In this document: positions 37,724-51,430 of the stretch, piece after piece
Layout of the letters: each line of letters starts with the position of its first letter
Position numbering within the stretch: position 1 is the first letter of the stretch
Assembly: GCA_003118195.1 (NCBI GenBank)
Contig: BEXV01000592.1
Coordinates: 94,247 to 158,246 of the forward strand
Direction of reading: 5' to 3'
DNA: 64,000 nucleotides
Origin: Hemicentrotus pulcherrimus
Lineage: Eukaryota > Echinodermata > Echinoidea > Camarodonta > Strongylocentrotidae
The notes under the pieces: model-generated
The model's input: only the letters and a program-made list of their open reading frames with translations
Told to the model about the DNA's origin: nothing
The model's database searches: none
Translations under genes and position numbers: made by a program

Positions 37724-40399
37724 ATCTCCTTTGCTGATAATAACGATTGGAAAATTACCAAAAGTGACCATATTGGTCAGTTTTTGACAAAGTGACCAAA
37801 ATGTTGCGAGTAGGGTCTACAAGATGTTTTTGGAAGCAGCGCAAAATTTTAACCTGGATAAGCTATTCAAACATTCCCCATCAAAAATTCTGCTTAATTC
37901 CTTTTATCTCCTAGGGTATATAACAATGCCACAGCTAATATTTTTGTTTACCTTTTCCTGTGGTGAATTCAACTAAACACTGGTGTCTCTAGATGGCACT
38001 GTGGATTGTGAGTCCATCGTATTCCATTATGATTGAATAATATGGGTAACATGTGCCTGACTTGTCTCGGTCTCGTCCTCATTTGATCTAATTTCAAACC
38101 CATCTTTCTGAAAAGTGATATCTAGTTCTTTAAGGGAAAGCGGGAAAAGAGAGCACAGAAAGCAAGAAAGAATTTGTCATTAGAACATGAAATGATTTTT
38201 CTCATAATTCATTCAGAATTGCATATTGTAACACTAGAAAGAAGACTTTCTTTAACTTCTCGTCTTATTCTCACAAGATTGTTTTCATGAAAAATCCATG
38301 ATCTTCACATTTAATTTTATTCTGCATCACTTACATCAGTGGTAGAAATTACCCTGTTACTCATACATCAGCATGTAGATTCCATTTCATATAACACTGG
38401 TGAGCACCTGTTGAAGCCTGAAAGAAAGTTCCTCTCAACATCAGACTATGTTACATTCATTCTAAAGCAATTATGATCAATCTGAATCCATACTTGTTCA
38501 TAATAAGCAACATCATCACAGTTTCTCAAAGAGGTCTTTCTTCCTCAAGCACCAACTGATTTTCCATTTCCTCTCCTCAAGGTCGTTAGTCATGGCCTTC
38601 TGTAGGCTCCCTGAGATTTGACCCATTGCTCTCTTGGAGGTCGCTGTCAAGAGTATGCCTTCAAGAGTTGCTGATATCGACCAGAGATATGTACCCTCAT
38701 GGTATATACTTATCATTGTTTTGAAAACAATTGTAAATTAGATTAGGAATATGCTATCTCAAGAGATGTCTTTTGCCTCTTCCTTCCTCTCTTATTAAAG
38801 AAGGGCTATTGGAAGTCAAGTGACAGGAGTCTGACATTTAAAGATCATTGTGGGTCTACAGGATTTAATTGCAGCCTTCTACAAAATATAGGATACAGAT
38901 AATTGAAAATATGCTGGGACATTGTTGAAAATAAAAATCCAGAAGTTGATTTAAAAAATGAAAAGTGATTACATGGAATTGTATATAGGATTACACCTGT
39001 CATCCCAGTTGGATAATAGCTTTATATTTTCAATCAGACCCAATATAACATGTCCTTATGGACAACAAACCCATGCTAGAGAGAAAGAGTCGATGCTTAA
39101 AGTACCTCAGATTGAATATTTTGTTCGTATATTCTTTATATCTTGTTTTCAAAAGTTACACTTTTAACTCTTCAGTGTACATGAGTTAAATAGAAAAATG
39201 TATATAAATTGATGTCAAATTTTAAAGTGGATCTGAGGTTGAGAAAATATACTGGTAACATTTTTAATTTGTAAGTTGTATTAATAGATAGATGAAATAT
39301 TGTATTTCCTAGCAAATTTTAACTCTTTAGAAAGCCTAAAATATTGCTTTCCTTATTCATGAATTCATTTTTTTTTCTTTCTATCTATATTGATCTGTAA
39401 ACAGTTATGATATATGCTTTTTAGGTTTTAGGAGGAATTTTCTTTTCAATCTGAATTTGAATCAGAAATTTGTCTAAGCTATGATATATGAAATATTTCA
39501 TATGAATACCTTCACACTATATTAAAACCAAAATTGTCTTCACACAATTTGATATTCAGAACAGAACTCAAATACAGATGATTTTCTTTAAAATGGGTTT
39601 AAAGTATGCTTATGCAGAATATACCTCCATTTACTGGCCAGCACTTGCAGTGAATGCTGTATTATTTTTAATTCATTGATTCTAGAGACTTGATCATTAT
39701 ATTGTATGCAACACTGCATGCAACACTTAAGGTTTTTTCCCAAAATCATTAGCATAATATTGGCCATAGGAGTGAAAGTTGAAGCGCTAGTTGAGGGCTG
39801 TGTTAGTCATTCCAAGGGCCAATTCTACTTTGACCTCTGTGCTGTTGCACTGATTGTATGCAAAGGCTCTTGATGAATGCAATTTCTTTCTTCATCATAA
39901 TATTCACCTGTATTGCTAAATTGCAGAAGGAAATACAGGTTGTTTCGTACTAAATCTAAATCTTCATCAGAACTCAGGAGGACTTTAAAGGGGAAGTTCA
40001 TTGATCAGACAATATTATTTTGTTTGTCTGATATTGATTGCAGTTTTTATTTACTGTAATCTCAGTATAGGAATGAACAAAAGGGTTTAAACTGCTGTAA
40101 ATCATTTCATATGAACCCGCAGTGCAAAGAAGCGAGACATATATTCCTTTGCAAACAAATCAACTGTATGTTAAGGGTTTAAGATAGGCATGTCTTCACC
40201 TATATTGCTGCCTAGGCGTAAATAATTCATGCGATCTCACGGTCGAGAGATTTGTCTGGAATAAGCTGGTAAGATCAATGTAACTGCAAGAAAAATCAGA
40301 GACCTTCCTGCTCTGCAACAAATTAATTTTGTTTGGTTTATTTTTTCAGGGGGAAAAGAAGAACCTACCCTGAAATCTAATTTTCAATACTACAATACT

Positions 40400-40512
40400 A
40401 CCCCCCCCCCCTCTCTCTCTCTCACTCTTATCTCTTACTCTTATCATTGTTTCCTGACTCTCCATCTCTCTTCCACTCTCACCATCTCCATCTTTATCTC
40501 TCTCTCTCTCTA
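40400..40512. repeat. poly-C then (CT)n tract
   Basis: A ten-base C run is followed by CTCTCT and mixed pyrimidine motifs. Confidence 0.8.
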
Positions 40513-40994
40513 GTATTGTAGAGCTTGCTCTCAATGCCTGTTAGAGGTGTCGTCCACCCTGTGGCTATCACGCCACCAGACGCAACAGCCAATAAAAGAC
40601 TGCAAGTCCTGGGGGCATTTCCAAATGGTCTCCTATTTCGGCTTTATTTACCTTTAAGGTGGTGGAATTGTTACTTTGAGATCAGTTGGCTTAGAGGGAA
40701 CATTATGTATATGGAGCGGAGAAAAGAGGGGACAGTTAAGTAATTGTTTTCCCCATGTCCTTTCATCCCTTGTCCTGCCATGTGTATGTGCTAGGGGAGA
40801 TGGTGGGGGGGGGGGGGGGNGTGGATCATGAATATGTAAGACAAACATTATATCAAAGATGCGAATGGTGAACAAGAATTGAGGTTAAGTGTTTGACTAT
40901 ATAAGGAAATAGCTGAAAGTATGGTTCACAATACTGATTCATTGTACTCTGCATAAGGCGTTACCTATATGAACCTGCTGTATAGAGCACAAAA

Positions 40995-41065
40995 CATCTG
41001 CTGAGAGCCAGAAAGGTGTGTTGAGTAACATTATGAACAGACCAATGCTTATCATCAGTAGATGT
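40995..41065. repeat. GAGCCAGAAGGG hairpin family, copy 12 (right arm lost)
   Basis: CATCTGCTGAGAGCCAGAAA is a clear left arm. ATCAGTAGATG at the right mirrors the outer edge. Confidence 0.6.
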
Positions 41066-41117
41066 GAACTTACTATTTTCTTCTTTGATTGGTTTTTTAA
41101 TTATTTTTTTTATAGTG

Positions 41118-41320
41118 GTGGTTATTTTACCTGACAGCTAAGAAAGCAATGAATGCTTGTTAGTAAGCAACCAGAAGACCGATGGCTTAAGGTCCTCTCC
41201 GAGGGACCTGGTATTGAGGATAAATGCCTTACCAAAGGGCACTAGCGCATCGACTTGGTTTCGAAACCGGGTCACCGGATAACGAGACCACTGCGCTACC
41301 GACTGAGCTATCGCGCCTCC
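41118..41320 (-). mobile_element. tRNA-derived SINE
   Basis: On the minus strand it starts with GGCGCGATAGCTCAGTCGG, an A box, and continues to a palindromic B box GGTTTCGAAACC (about 41258-41269). The body has GGCATTTATCCTCAATACC and GGTCCCTCGGAGAGGACC, which forms a hairpin. The 3' end on the lower-coordinate side reads TTCTTAGCTGTCAGGTAAAA. The head resembles an ordinary tRNA with a short variable arm, unlike the Leu/Ser-like segments elsewhere. It matches the general architecture of sea-urchin tRNA SINEs; the exact family cannot be named here. Confidence 0.8.
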
Positions 41321-41627
41321 TCTGTTTGAAAATTATATAGTATAAATTTGATGAGCTTTAAAGACTGCTAATCTTTTGTGTAGGTTTTGTAATATCATGG
41401 GAATTAGATACATGTATATATGCTATATGAATATGATACATATTCCTCTATTTTGAGAATGAATTATCATTATACCTGAAGCTATTAATGTTTGCCAAGA
41501 TTACTTCATACCCGAGTGAGTACTCTAAAAGATATTACCAGAATATAAAATCTATTGTTACTATTGTTGCTATTGTTGCTGCATTCTATACATTCTTGAT
41601 TTCACTGCATGATTATTACACAAGCAA

Positions 41628-41779
41628 TACATGTTTTTAGCTCATGCATTAGTGATATGCACTGCATGCAGGTTAGTCACAATAGGAAAATGAACAAGAA
41701 TTGTCAAGTTCCTTGTCCGTTTTATTGTGTCTTAACCAAATGTAGTGCATATCACTAATGCATGAGCTAAAAACATGTA
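41628..41779. mobile_element. near-complete palindrome (foldback element)
   Basis: TACATGTTTTTAGCTCATGC and the following ATTAGTGATATGCACT at the left are mirrored by AGTGCATATCACTAATGC and ATGAGCTAAAAACATGTA at the right. The similarity continues inward through AATAGGAAAATGAACAAG against CTTGTCCGTTTTATTG. Almost the whole 152 bp can fold into one hairpin. Confidence 0.8.
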
Positions 41780-41781
41780 CT

Positions 41782-41942
41782 GGGCCCCGTTTCATAAAAC
41801 TTACCATTGATGGTAACTTTGCCATCAATGGTAACTACCATGGAAACCTTGATTCTGATTGGCTGTTGAGCCCCGTCACCATGGTAGTTGCCATTGATGG
41901 CAAAGTTACCATCTATGGTAAGTTTTATGAAACGGGGCCCTG
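41782..41942. mobile_element. GGGCCCCGTTTCAT palindromic MITE
   Basis: Left GGGCCCCGTTTCATAAAACT and right GTTTTATGAAACGGGGCCC are inverted ends. TTACCAT(T/A)GATGGTAA units recur within each arm and pair with each other, so the 160-bp unit can form a branched hairpin. It is GC-rich relative to its surroundings and directly abuts the previous palindrome. Confidence 0.8.
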
Positions 41943-42911
41943 GTGTTATAAGACGGGTCTATAATATGAGTATAAAGTCAAGAAATTTACTCAAAACCTG
42001 GTCAAAAAGCCAAGAGTTGCACAAACATGGAGGTTGCCATCAAAATGCGTGGATCAAGAGTGCTGCACTCAACTTGCATATAGCTGCTGCCCAAAATATG
42101 CATAGCCTGGTGCGACGTAAAAATTAAAGCATAAACATGTGAGTTGCATACAGATTTGCCATTGGCTTCATTTTTCTTAATAACATGATCGCCACTTGAT
42201 CATCTAATAATGTAACTTGATCATATATTAACATTTATAATTCATGTTTTATTAATTAAAACATTGTATCAATTCCATGAGGACATTGCATGCATGCTTT
42301 ATTAGATGGATTTATCCACAAATTATGAGTTCAAAGTTAGTAACTTTGAACATATATAAATGTATATCATTTTGATTTATCTTGAATTAAAGGTTAAGGG
42401 TTAAGATGCCCTCCCCCCNCCCCCCCCACATTTGTTTCCACTCAAAAACACAAAAAAATCACTTTACATAATGATAGAATGTTTGTGATACCACAAAATC
42501 TATTGTCACATCAAGAGATTTTCTTTTTTAAATGAAATATATATATCGAAAAGGTCTGGCTCACATTGCATGCAATTGCCCTCATTCATTGATTGTATTT
42601 CTAGCCTCCCCATAAACACTCAGAGATGTACATATAATTATCTCAAATTCCACACTGCCTGCACCTCACGTTCACCTTGACCTGTATATGATATACAGTT
42701 GAATCAGTCCTGGCTGTTGTAAATCTGTCAAAATTACAAATTAAGCCTTTGCAGGGTTTGCTTATTATATTAAAATTGCATTAATGACTTTTATCCTGCA
42801 GTATGACCTTGATGTGACTCTGGATATGTGTATATATTCATTTTGCCCTATCTGTGTGACATTCCAAATCAGAAGAAACACGTGTACAGACAGCAGTTCA
42901 AGTCCCATTTA

Positions 42912-44010
42912 TTGAGTAAATATCAAGAATGGTTTGCTATTTTTAGAGTAAAGTCAGAGAATGGTATATAATCTATCAAGTAAAATCAGAGAATGGTTTA
43001 CTATTTATAGAGTAAAGTCAGAGAATGGTATATAATCTATTAAGTAAAATCAGAGAAGGGTTTACTATTTCAGTTCAGTTCAGTTCAGTTCAGTTTATTT
43101 TATTTCAACACGGGCACTTGCTTCAGCCAAAGGCTGTTCTTCAGCAAGTCCGTGCATCTTAAAAAACAGTTACATAGCATAATACAGAGACATGTTATAC
43201 AAATTAAGGCGTTGCATGAAATATAATAAAACAATAATGACACATACACAAATAAGCAAAAACAATATCAACAACAATTTAAAATAAGATACAACACACA
43301 ATCCCCCCACCCCTCCACCCACAAAAACACTATATATTTAACTTAACTATAGAGTTAAGTCAGAGAATGGTATATAATCTATCAGGTAAAATCAGAGAAT
43401 TGTTTGCTATTTATAGAGTAAAGTCAGAGAATGGTATATAATCTATCAAGTAAAATCAAAGAATGGTTTACTATTTATAGAGTAAAGCCAGTGAATGGTA
43501 TATAATCTATCAAGTAAAATCAAAGAATGGTTTACTATTTATAGAGTAAAGTCAGAGAATGGTATATAATCTATCAAGTGAAATTAGACAATGGTTTGCT
43601 ATTTATAGAGTAAAGTCAGAGAATGGTATATAATCTATCAAGTAAAATCAGACAATGGTTTGCTATTTATAGAGTAAAGTCAGAGAATGCTATATAATCT
43701 ATCAAGTAAAATCAAAGAATGGTTTACTATTTATAGAGTAAAGTCAGAGAATGGTATATAATGTATCAGGTAAAATCAGAGAATCGTTTGCTATTTATAG
43801 AATAAAGTCAGAGAATGGTATATAATCTATCAAGTAAAATCAGACCCTGGTTTGCTATTTATAGAGTAAAGTCAAAGAATGGTATTTAATCTATCAAGTA
43901 AAATCAGACCCTGGTTTGCTATTTATAGAGTAAAGTCAAAGAATGGTATTTAATCTATCAAGTAAAATCAGAGAATCCTTTGCTTTTTATAGAATAAGGT
44001 CAGAGAATTT
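42912..44010. repeat. tandem array of 64-bp units, each a dimer of related 32-bp halves
   Basis: The unit alternates a half containing GTAAAGTCAGAGAATGGTAT and ATAATCTAT with a half containing GTAAAATCAGAGAATGGTTT and ACTATTTAT. The two halves share the core AGTAAA(G/A)TCAGAGAATGGT, so an ancestral 32-bp monomer duplicated and diverged before the dimer was amplified. About 13 dimers are present, with scattered substitutions (e.g. TCAGACCCTGG in adjacent units near 43840-43915). There are no unique spacers between units. The array is interrupted by an inserted LINE tail at 43071-43345. Confidence 0.9.
43071..43345 (-). mobile_element. LINE 3' tail inserted into the tandem array
   Basis: On the minus strand it ends in (TGAAC)n, preceded by an imperfect hairpin CACGGACTTGCT...AGCAAGTGCCCGTG with an inner CAGCC/GGCTG stem. 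A 3' hairpin plus short tandem tail is typical of L2/CR1-like non-LTR elements. Repeat units continue on both sides in register, so the fragment landed inside the array. ACTAT appears near both edges and may be the target duplication. Confidence 0.7.
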
Positions 44011-45403
44011 TGAAAGGTATTTTAGGTTTCCTAGAGGATACACCTTAATCTTCAAATTAACCTCGGCTCATTGATGTTAAACAAGGCTGACAGAGAACCC
44101 CAACCATAGCTGTATCATAATCTTGATCGCTTTCCCTAATTACTCTGCGACTCCACTGTTCTCTTTAATTAGTCTGTGTAGTCTTCAAATTTTTCATAAT
44201 CACCCTTGTGTCGCCCGGTTATTCATGAGTTTGATTAAGGAATGCTATAACACAGCCCTCGAATATCATTCTAGACAATACAAGTAATATTAGAAAGCCT
44301 CTGTTTATTCTAGTGCTAATATAGAGGCTGACTTTCTGGTCAAGTAGTTGATATAGCACATACATTAGCCTGATGGAAATCAGTTTCTACATGAAAGCTA
44401 ACTGTGTAAAGGTTTTTAAATGAAGGGTTTCTGTTTAATCCCAAATTCACATGTTACATCAAACTGCCATGAAATACTATTCTTTTTGTGACAAGACCAA
44501 TGAGAGTTATTATTATTAAATATTAATAGAATTAGTTTTTCAATAAGACATTCATTTTAATTTTTTTTAAAAACAACTTTCAGGTATATTTTCCTTTTGT
44601 ACATTCTAAAAAGACATTTTCAACTACTTTTAGAATCATATCAAAATGTTAGAAACCACTTATCATAAGTGTAGCTGATACACTGCTGCTAACTGATGCA
44701 AGATCATGAGAAATAGCATTGTTCAAGAAAGACATAGTTCTACATCCCAGGGATGTAAGGGATGAAGAGAAAGAAAAGGTCATGTTAGCATATTACATAA
44801 TTGCCAATGGCATTTGATACTGGCAGAAAGTTGGCAATTACTTAGCAAACTGAGCACCTGACATACAAGCCAATGTGATGAATATTGACTTTTTTCTACC
44901 AGGCATTTCAAGTGGCATGCATGGTATGTGAGCCTGAGGTTTATCCTAAAAAAACTGGACTATGCTCCATATTCTATCAGACACCAGAGAGACACATCTG
45001 GGGTAAATGTATTTTTCTGAAGCTTCACATTGCAAGCTCTAGTTTCGCTAGTTGCACTGTGTGCCAAGAAAGCGAGAGCCTTCACTGCAGACTTAGATAC
45101 ATTAGTACTCTGAAGTGAAGTCAGACGAATAATTATTTTTGTGAACACTTGATAGCCAAAGCAAAACCTTAGCCGCATGGTTTGGTCTATTTGACTTATT
45201 GCTATACGTACTTTCACAGATTGAAAATTGAAAGGGTAGAGCCAGAGAGAAAGAAAGCGAGGAGAAAAGGAGAAAGAGAAAGAGAGAAATTGGGGGAGGG
45301 GAGTTTACATTTGTGAGGTGGCAAAAAAGAACTGGTAATGTGAGATATTGAGAGAGAGAGAGAGACAGAAAGAGACAGAGACAGAGAGAGACACAGAGAG
45401 AGG

Positions 45404-45437
<34 letters not shown>

Positions 45438-48400
45438 CATAGAGAGGGAGGGGGAGCTGTGAATTCTGGGATAGATACATGTTGATGTGCGCACAGAAGA
45501 CAGGAGAGGTAAACATTTTTTAGTCTTGGTCAAGAGTCATGTGGATTTGGAAGTCTTAGCGGTAGTAGTAAAATTGTCATTGTTTTACACTTGGTCTGTT
45601 TTCTTTCTTTTCCTACTCAAAGATAATATAAAGTGATATAATGATTGAATATGTTTTTCCTGTTACCCATCAATTTTTGTTAAGAATATATTTAAATGAT
45701 GCATTTTTACTCCTCTCAGACTTGTGGCAAGTTACCAGCCCACTTTCATCTGACATATCTTCATTTTTTAGATTTCCACAATAGTCATGTCAGTGGCACT
45801 GCTATATTAGTTGCAATCTATTAACTTCTTACCTATATAAAAACATACATAACTAGTCAATCAAAAAAGATATTCCTGTTGATGATATTGCTATAGTCTT
45901 AAGCAGCTTATTATTATTATATCAATCCTCTAGATGTATCCTGTGGTGTTTTGGATCATCCTTTTATAAATCTTGTTTTTTAATAATAAAACTGATCGTT
46001 TGTTTCTGTCCCTCCTAAGATTTATACATTAAGAATCCTAATTTCAGCCTGTTTGGCATTTGCTGACATCAATGATGGTATCGGAGCGTTGCGCCCCCTG
46101 GAAGCTTCTCTATGCATGCACAGACAAGGAGAGTAGGGCTCATTCAGTAGGGTCAACACACTATCTCAGGTAGACACAGTATTAACGTAGATATGTTTTA
46201 AGGTATTTTTCGCAGCTCTTCCCAATTTGAGGGCACATCCTTAAATCTTGTTATGCAGATGATGCAAGTTATACATTCATCATGTGCTTTATGTATAGAT
46301 TTTGAGGGCTAGATGACTGACAGCTGCGCAGTGGGATATTTAATCAAATCTTTGTTTTTGTGTTTGGATGGGTTAACTGAAAAGAGGATCCAAAACAGCT
46401 ATATTGTGATGCAGTTGTGATATTATCTGCATGTATCAAACTTTATTCAAATATGTATAGACGCTTCTTCAGTATGCAGCAAAGCACTGTAACGCTTTAT
46501 ATTTCCATTTACTGCGTTACCTTTTTCTCTTTTTTATGTCTTAACCTTTACTTTCTCTTGTTTCTTCTTCTTCCATGTGTATTTCCACATTTTGCCAATG
46601 TCTTCATCTTTCTTCTTGTCTTTTCTAACTTTGATCTTCTTTATACCTCACTGCTTGTAATTTTGTTTTCCACCCATTAGATGAAAATGAATAAAACCCA
46701 AATTATATAAGCCCTCTCCTTTTCCATGCATCAAATAGCATGAATAATTGGGGCAACTTTGCTGAAATCACTGGATATTTCCCTAGAGTAATGTTGCATA
46801 AAGGCACTTATATAGGAGTAAACAAATTTTGAATGTGATTAAGTCAGACAGTGAACATATTCCTAACTAATCAAGATATCCCACCTTTTGGAAATTGACC
46901 TGAAAACCGATCATCAACATGTCAGGGATTACAATCAGCAGACAAGAATATATAGACCATGTCATTTACTTTACGGCTTGGTTATCGAATCTGCTTTGGC
47001 GAGACTTGAGTCAATTATTTGAAGATGTATCAAAACAAGTTTTGCCAGATCAAAATTTGTCAATTGCCCTACTTCATAGCAATGACTTTATGTACGTGCC
47101 AATTTCCGGAGTTATTTCTATCCTTATACGTGTATAACTCATCAGGATTAACATCGGAACGTAGTGTGAATTTTATCCCGCAAATTTTCCAGTCTAGTTA
47201 TCTCATATATGGAGATAAGAAGATTAATTATGATGGGATTTACTGGTCTCATTCTATGGAGCTGTCCTAGATATTGTACACTCCAACACTTCCATCTGCA
47301 TTTGAGATGCAGGTATTTCTGTCTGTCTGTCTGATTTGTCTAACTCGGCCATTGTGTAACAATTTTTTATAGTCCATTGTGTAATGATTTTTTATAGTCA
47401 TGAGTTCCATGACTACTCTCAACCCAATATTTGTTCCATATCCGAAAATTATGGAAACACTGTATATTTGACACAAACAAAAATAGAGCAAGTTTTAGAT
47501 CAGGTTAGAAGCCTGTTTGCGCTTGAATACTGTCCTGTACATTGATAATTTGAACTGTTAAGTGGGGATTTCAACTTTGGTGATTGATTAGTAGGACATG
47601 TAATTATGTGAAAACTGGAATGCGTCAAAATTACCAAAGGACCTGAGATAATCCATCTTTAACCTTCTACTTTATTAATGATATTTTAAAAACCATTTTA
47701 TGGCAAACTTTCGAAATATCTTGAAGGGGTTCAAAACAAACTTTCTGCTGCAGTATAACCACAGAGTTTTTTTCTTTAGTTTGCTGCAGGTGTCTTGTGA
47801 ATTGAATGTTAATAAACCGGTTTGATGAATAACAGGCCTGATTTATACAAACTGAATACTTTATTATTTGACTTGCATTACTGACAAACTTTAATTTAAC
47901 AACAATTTATGGTAGAGGACAATACCACAATTATTTCACTAATTGTGCCAGTCTAACCAATTCCACCAGATAGTGACACATTACTTGCCTTGAGAATTAT
48001 CAACGATTCATTGTGGTTGAGAACCTCAAATATGGAGACAGACTTTTACATGAGGTCCGGCCTTCCTGTCTAGTCTCCAAAAACTTTCATTAATGTACAT
48101 GTTTAGAATGTTTTCCCCTTGTTCCTCAATATAAGCCACTAAACCTCAAAATGAAAAGTCTGTTCAATATATTTTGTAGTTTGCACCTGTTTCAATTTTA
48201 ATCATGAATGGAAAATTGAATTTTAGCTAGCTATTAATTAGGCCTTGTGTTGTTGTTGTTTTTTGGGGGGAATGAAAGTTTCTTTTGCGTTCCATAAAAT
48301 GTTTTCTCTTAGCAAATAGCAAATTTATATCTTATTTTTGCTTTTGATTACGCTTTGAAAGCTGAAACATGAACTGCTACAATCAGAGAATGTAAATTAT

Positions 48401-51276
48401 GGCATTTATATTGTGCAGTTGATGAATGAATGTATAATGGAGGTTGAACTGTAAATGAACTGATACCACACTACAGGACACTATAGTATAACTGTCAAGT
48501 AGAAGTTATAAATGTTACACCTTATGATGATAAATTGCTTTCTGTAGTTAATTATTCTCTTTCCTACAGGAGCATTTAGCCAATAGTGCGTTTTAGAACC
48601 ATGTCACGATTCAATGGAAGTGCTCAGATTTAAAAACTTTTGCTTTCATGACTTGTTGCCATGCTTGCTTCATACTGCCATTTATTGTATATCAAAATTT
48701 GTTGCAGATTCATTCCTATCATAGCAACACCATTTGATGGAATGTGGATGTTATGTATAGTACACATTAAGTGTTGGTATTCAGGGCAGTAAAGGAGTCT
48801 ACTTGGTATACGGTAGTAATAAACTCTAGTATAGGTATAAGTGTTTGTGAACATCATGGGTTTGTAAGGAATTGAATTGCTTTGGAGAAGCTTACCTGAA
48901 CAAGCAACACTCCTTCTACTGTGTGATATATGGGGGTGATTTGCTTACTCTCACTTAGCCTTCAGAATGATAATGAACCATTTTAAAACTAAATAAGCTG
49001 TCTCAAGAAGGGTCCAGAAGACATGGTTCACATAATTTCACTAAGAACCCCCCCCCCCCCCCCCCCCCACCTNCCATCAATGTTTTGCCCTGGACATTCC
49101 CCCCCCCCAAATTTTAATATATATTTTATAATATTTTTAATCAAGGTGCTTGAAGCAAGCAATGTACAGGCCTGTTGTAATTGTGAGTATCCTGGATAAT
49201 ACATGTTTGCATGGCAGTCCTATAAATGTTGAAACATAATTTGAGTGCAAATTTGAGGCCCTGCAAGGATTCTGCAAAAAGATTAAACATGTCGTCTACA
49301 GGTGCCTGACACATGCAAAACCTATGATTAGAAAATGTTCCCTCCTTCTATTGATGCCCTCTCATATCACCTGTATACACAGGGCATGTCTGTTACACTC
49401 TTGATTCAATCGCTAAATCTCGCATGGCAGCCCAAATTTCTGGCGGCATGTTTTAAAAGGTTATGCTCGAGTAGAGAGGGTAAACATACTCTGCTTACAT
49501 GGCGGTTTCATTTCGACCGCACTACTATACGTATCCATCTATGTCTTCTGTACTGTATACCTCGAGTGGCAGTTTTTAGATCCTCATAAAACTTGTTATC
49601 TTAGTTTATTACATTGGGCCTTGTAGGCTTAGAGAATGATATCATTGTAAATATGTAGTTTTATTTTTCATAAGAACACGCTTTTGTTCTGACCCTACAT
49701 GTGTAAATGTATATGCTTACATGAGGACTAAACATTACACCATTGAGATGTAATATTTTCCATATTGTTTTTAAGAACACAGAAGGCATTTGAGAGACAT
49801 ATATTTAAAGATAGGAAATCATTACCTGCATCTTATCCTTAATTTGATCTTAGAGTCTATTAATGAAGAACATTATTTGGCTTCTTTATGGATGCTTTAT
49901 CAAATGAGTTCTCTAAAAGCATCAGATTTGATGTCATTAGAACCTCAATCATATATTGATTTTATTCAATGCTGTTGTAATTTGACTTCATGTTTTTTTT
50001 CAATCGTTTTCGATTAGACAATCTCCAGGTGAGTTTTAAAAAAGAAAGAAGCTAACAAACAAAGTAGATTGAAATAATATAAGATTGAAATTGTTAACGT
50101 TGAAAGCAGGACCAGGCACTAATCTCAATCATTTTCCCTTATTATGATATTTATTACTATGTACATGTAGGTACAGATAATAAAACACACTTTTCAAACA
50201 CTTTCACATCTAAGTTAGATCAAAGATCAGGAACTCACAGTCTATACTAACTGTCCTTCAGTACTTAGTATGTAGTTTTGTATGCCATTGCATTATAGGA
50301 TATTTGTTTAAGATTTAAATTAAAAAAGCTCTGTTATTAGACTTCAGAGATGTAGAAACCACTGAGCTCTGGCTTAATTACAAATACTATACCTCTGGCC
50401 ATGAAAGTCATACCATGTAACACACACCACTTGGTCATCTCCACACATCTTATATAGCTCTGGGTTCAAAGTAGTGTTTAGGGGTGGTATTCTGAGCACG
50501 ATTTTATCTCTAAAATATTTGATATTTCATCTTCAAAATACAATTGGTGTTTTGACACTGCTTTTTATCTTATCAAATTGTATCTTCCATTTTTATCTCA
50601 ATCTCTTAACTTTTGTGAGCCCATTACAGATATATGCATAATCAATGCAAGTTTAATGCCTATGCCTATCTTATCTCAAAGGAAAGTTAAAATAGAACTT
50701 GAAATAGCGTAGAGGCTATTTTATCTCATTGACACATAGTAAGTACAACATTTTTGTGACAAATATGTTGATAGTCGTGTGGTCAAAGTAAACAGAAATA
50801 CTTAGTAATGACTGTATTTGTCAGGCAACATCCTGGTAGGATTATTAAGTTTTATTCATGATTTTTGCTGACCAGTATCATACTTGCAATAATACTTTGA
50901 TAGAGTTCCGAAACTACCTAAGTCATTTTTCAAGTTGCAGCAAAAGCTTGTTGCATTTGTAATCATAGGTAGTGAAAGCTTTAATATCGCATACAAGCTC
51001 TCAAGGGACTGCATGGCAGGGAGTGATCCTGTCGGCTGAACATGATGAGACTGAAATCTAATAACATTTATCATTGGCTATTGCATTACAAATGAGCATG
51101 TTTTAGTGAGATAAAATCTTTGGGGTTAAGATATCTTTGAGGAATGTTATATGCCAGATCATCACTGGCGTTGACATGATCATGACCATAGATTCCTTGG
51201 TTTTTGTCTAGGTGTCCATTTACTGAAAAATGTAGGGGAAAAAAAGAGAGAAAAACCCCACATGCATTAAATGGTA
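44011..51276. other. gene-free DNA
   Basis: Besides the GA-rich tract and a poly-C/N patch near 49050-49108, I see no element or exon with support. Confidence 0.45.
45235..45450. repeat. G/A-rich tract, (GAGACA)n-like
   Basis: GAGAGAGACAGAGA-type repeats; Ser/Leu-rich minus-strand frames are artefacts. Confidence 0.85.
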
Positions 51277-51430
51277 TACTGTAATTAACGGTGTATAAAC
51301 CGCACCTTTTTGCCGCCGAAAAAAAAAATCAAAGTCGGGGGTGCGGTTTATACACGGAACACCAAAAAAAGTTTTTTAATTTTCGATTTATGGCGCTATG
51401 CCTGGCAATGTCTCTCAGCTCAGTAATCAG

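Noticed and set aside
38320..38402. Possible exon between ACATCAG and CACTG|GTGAGC
   Set aside because: The phase does not fit FAM219 exon 54862 and the peptide resembles nothing in the family.
42912..44010. CRISPR-like regular spacing
   Set aside because: Units are contiguous with no unique spacers, and the context is animal DNA; it is a minisatellite.
46030..46080. Possible 30-nt exon between TTTCAG and GATG|GTATCG
   Set aside because: The sequence has no FAM219 similarity and wrong phase; AG and GT flanks are expected often by chance.
46919..47270. Overlapping 72- and 83-codon frames
   Set aside because: No known motif and no splice support; probably chance.
48555..48610. Strong splice acceptor TTCTCTTTCCTACAG
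   Set aside because: All three frames meet a stop before any usable donor.
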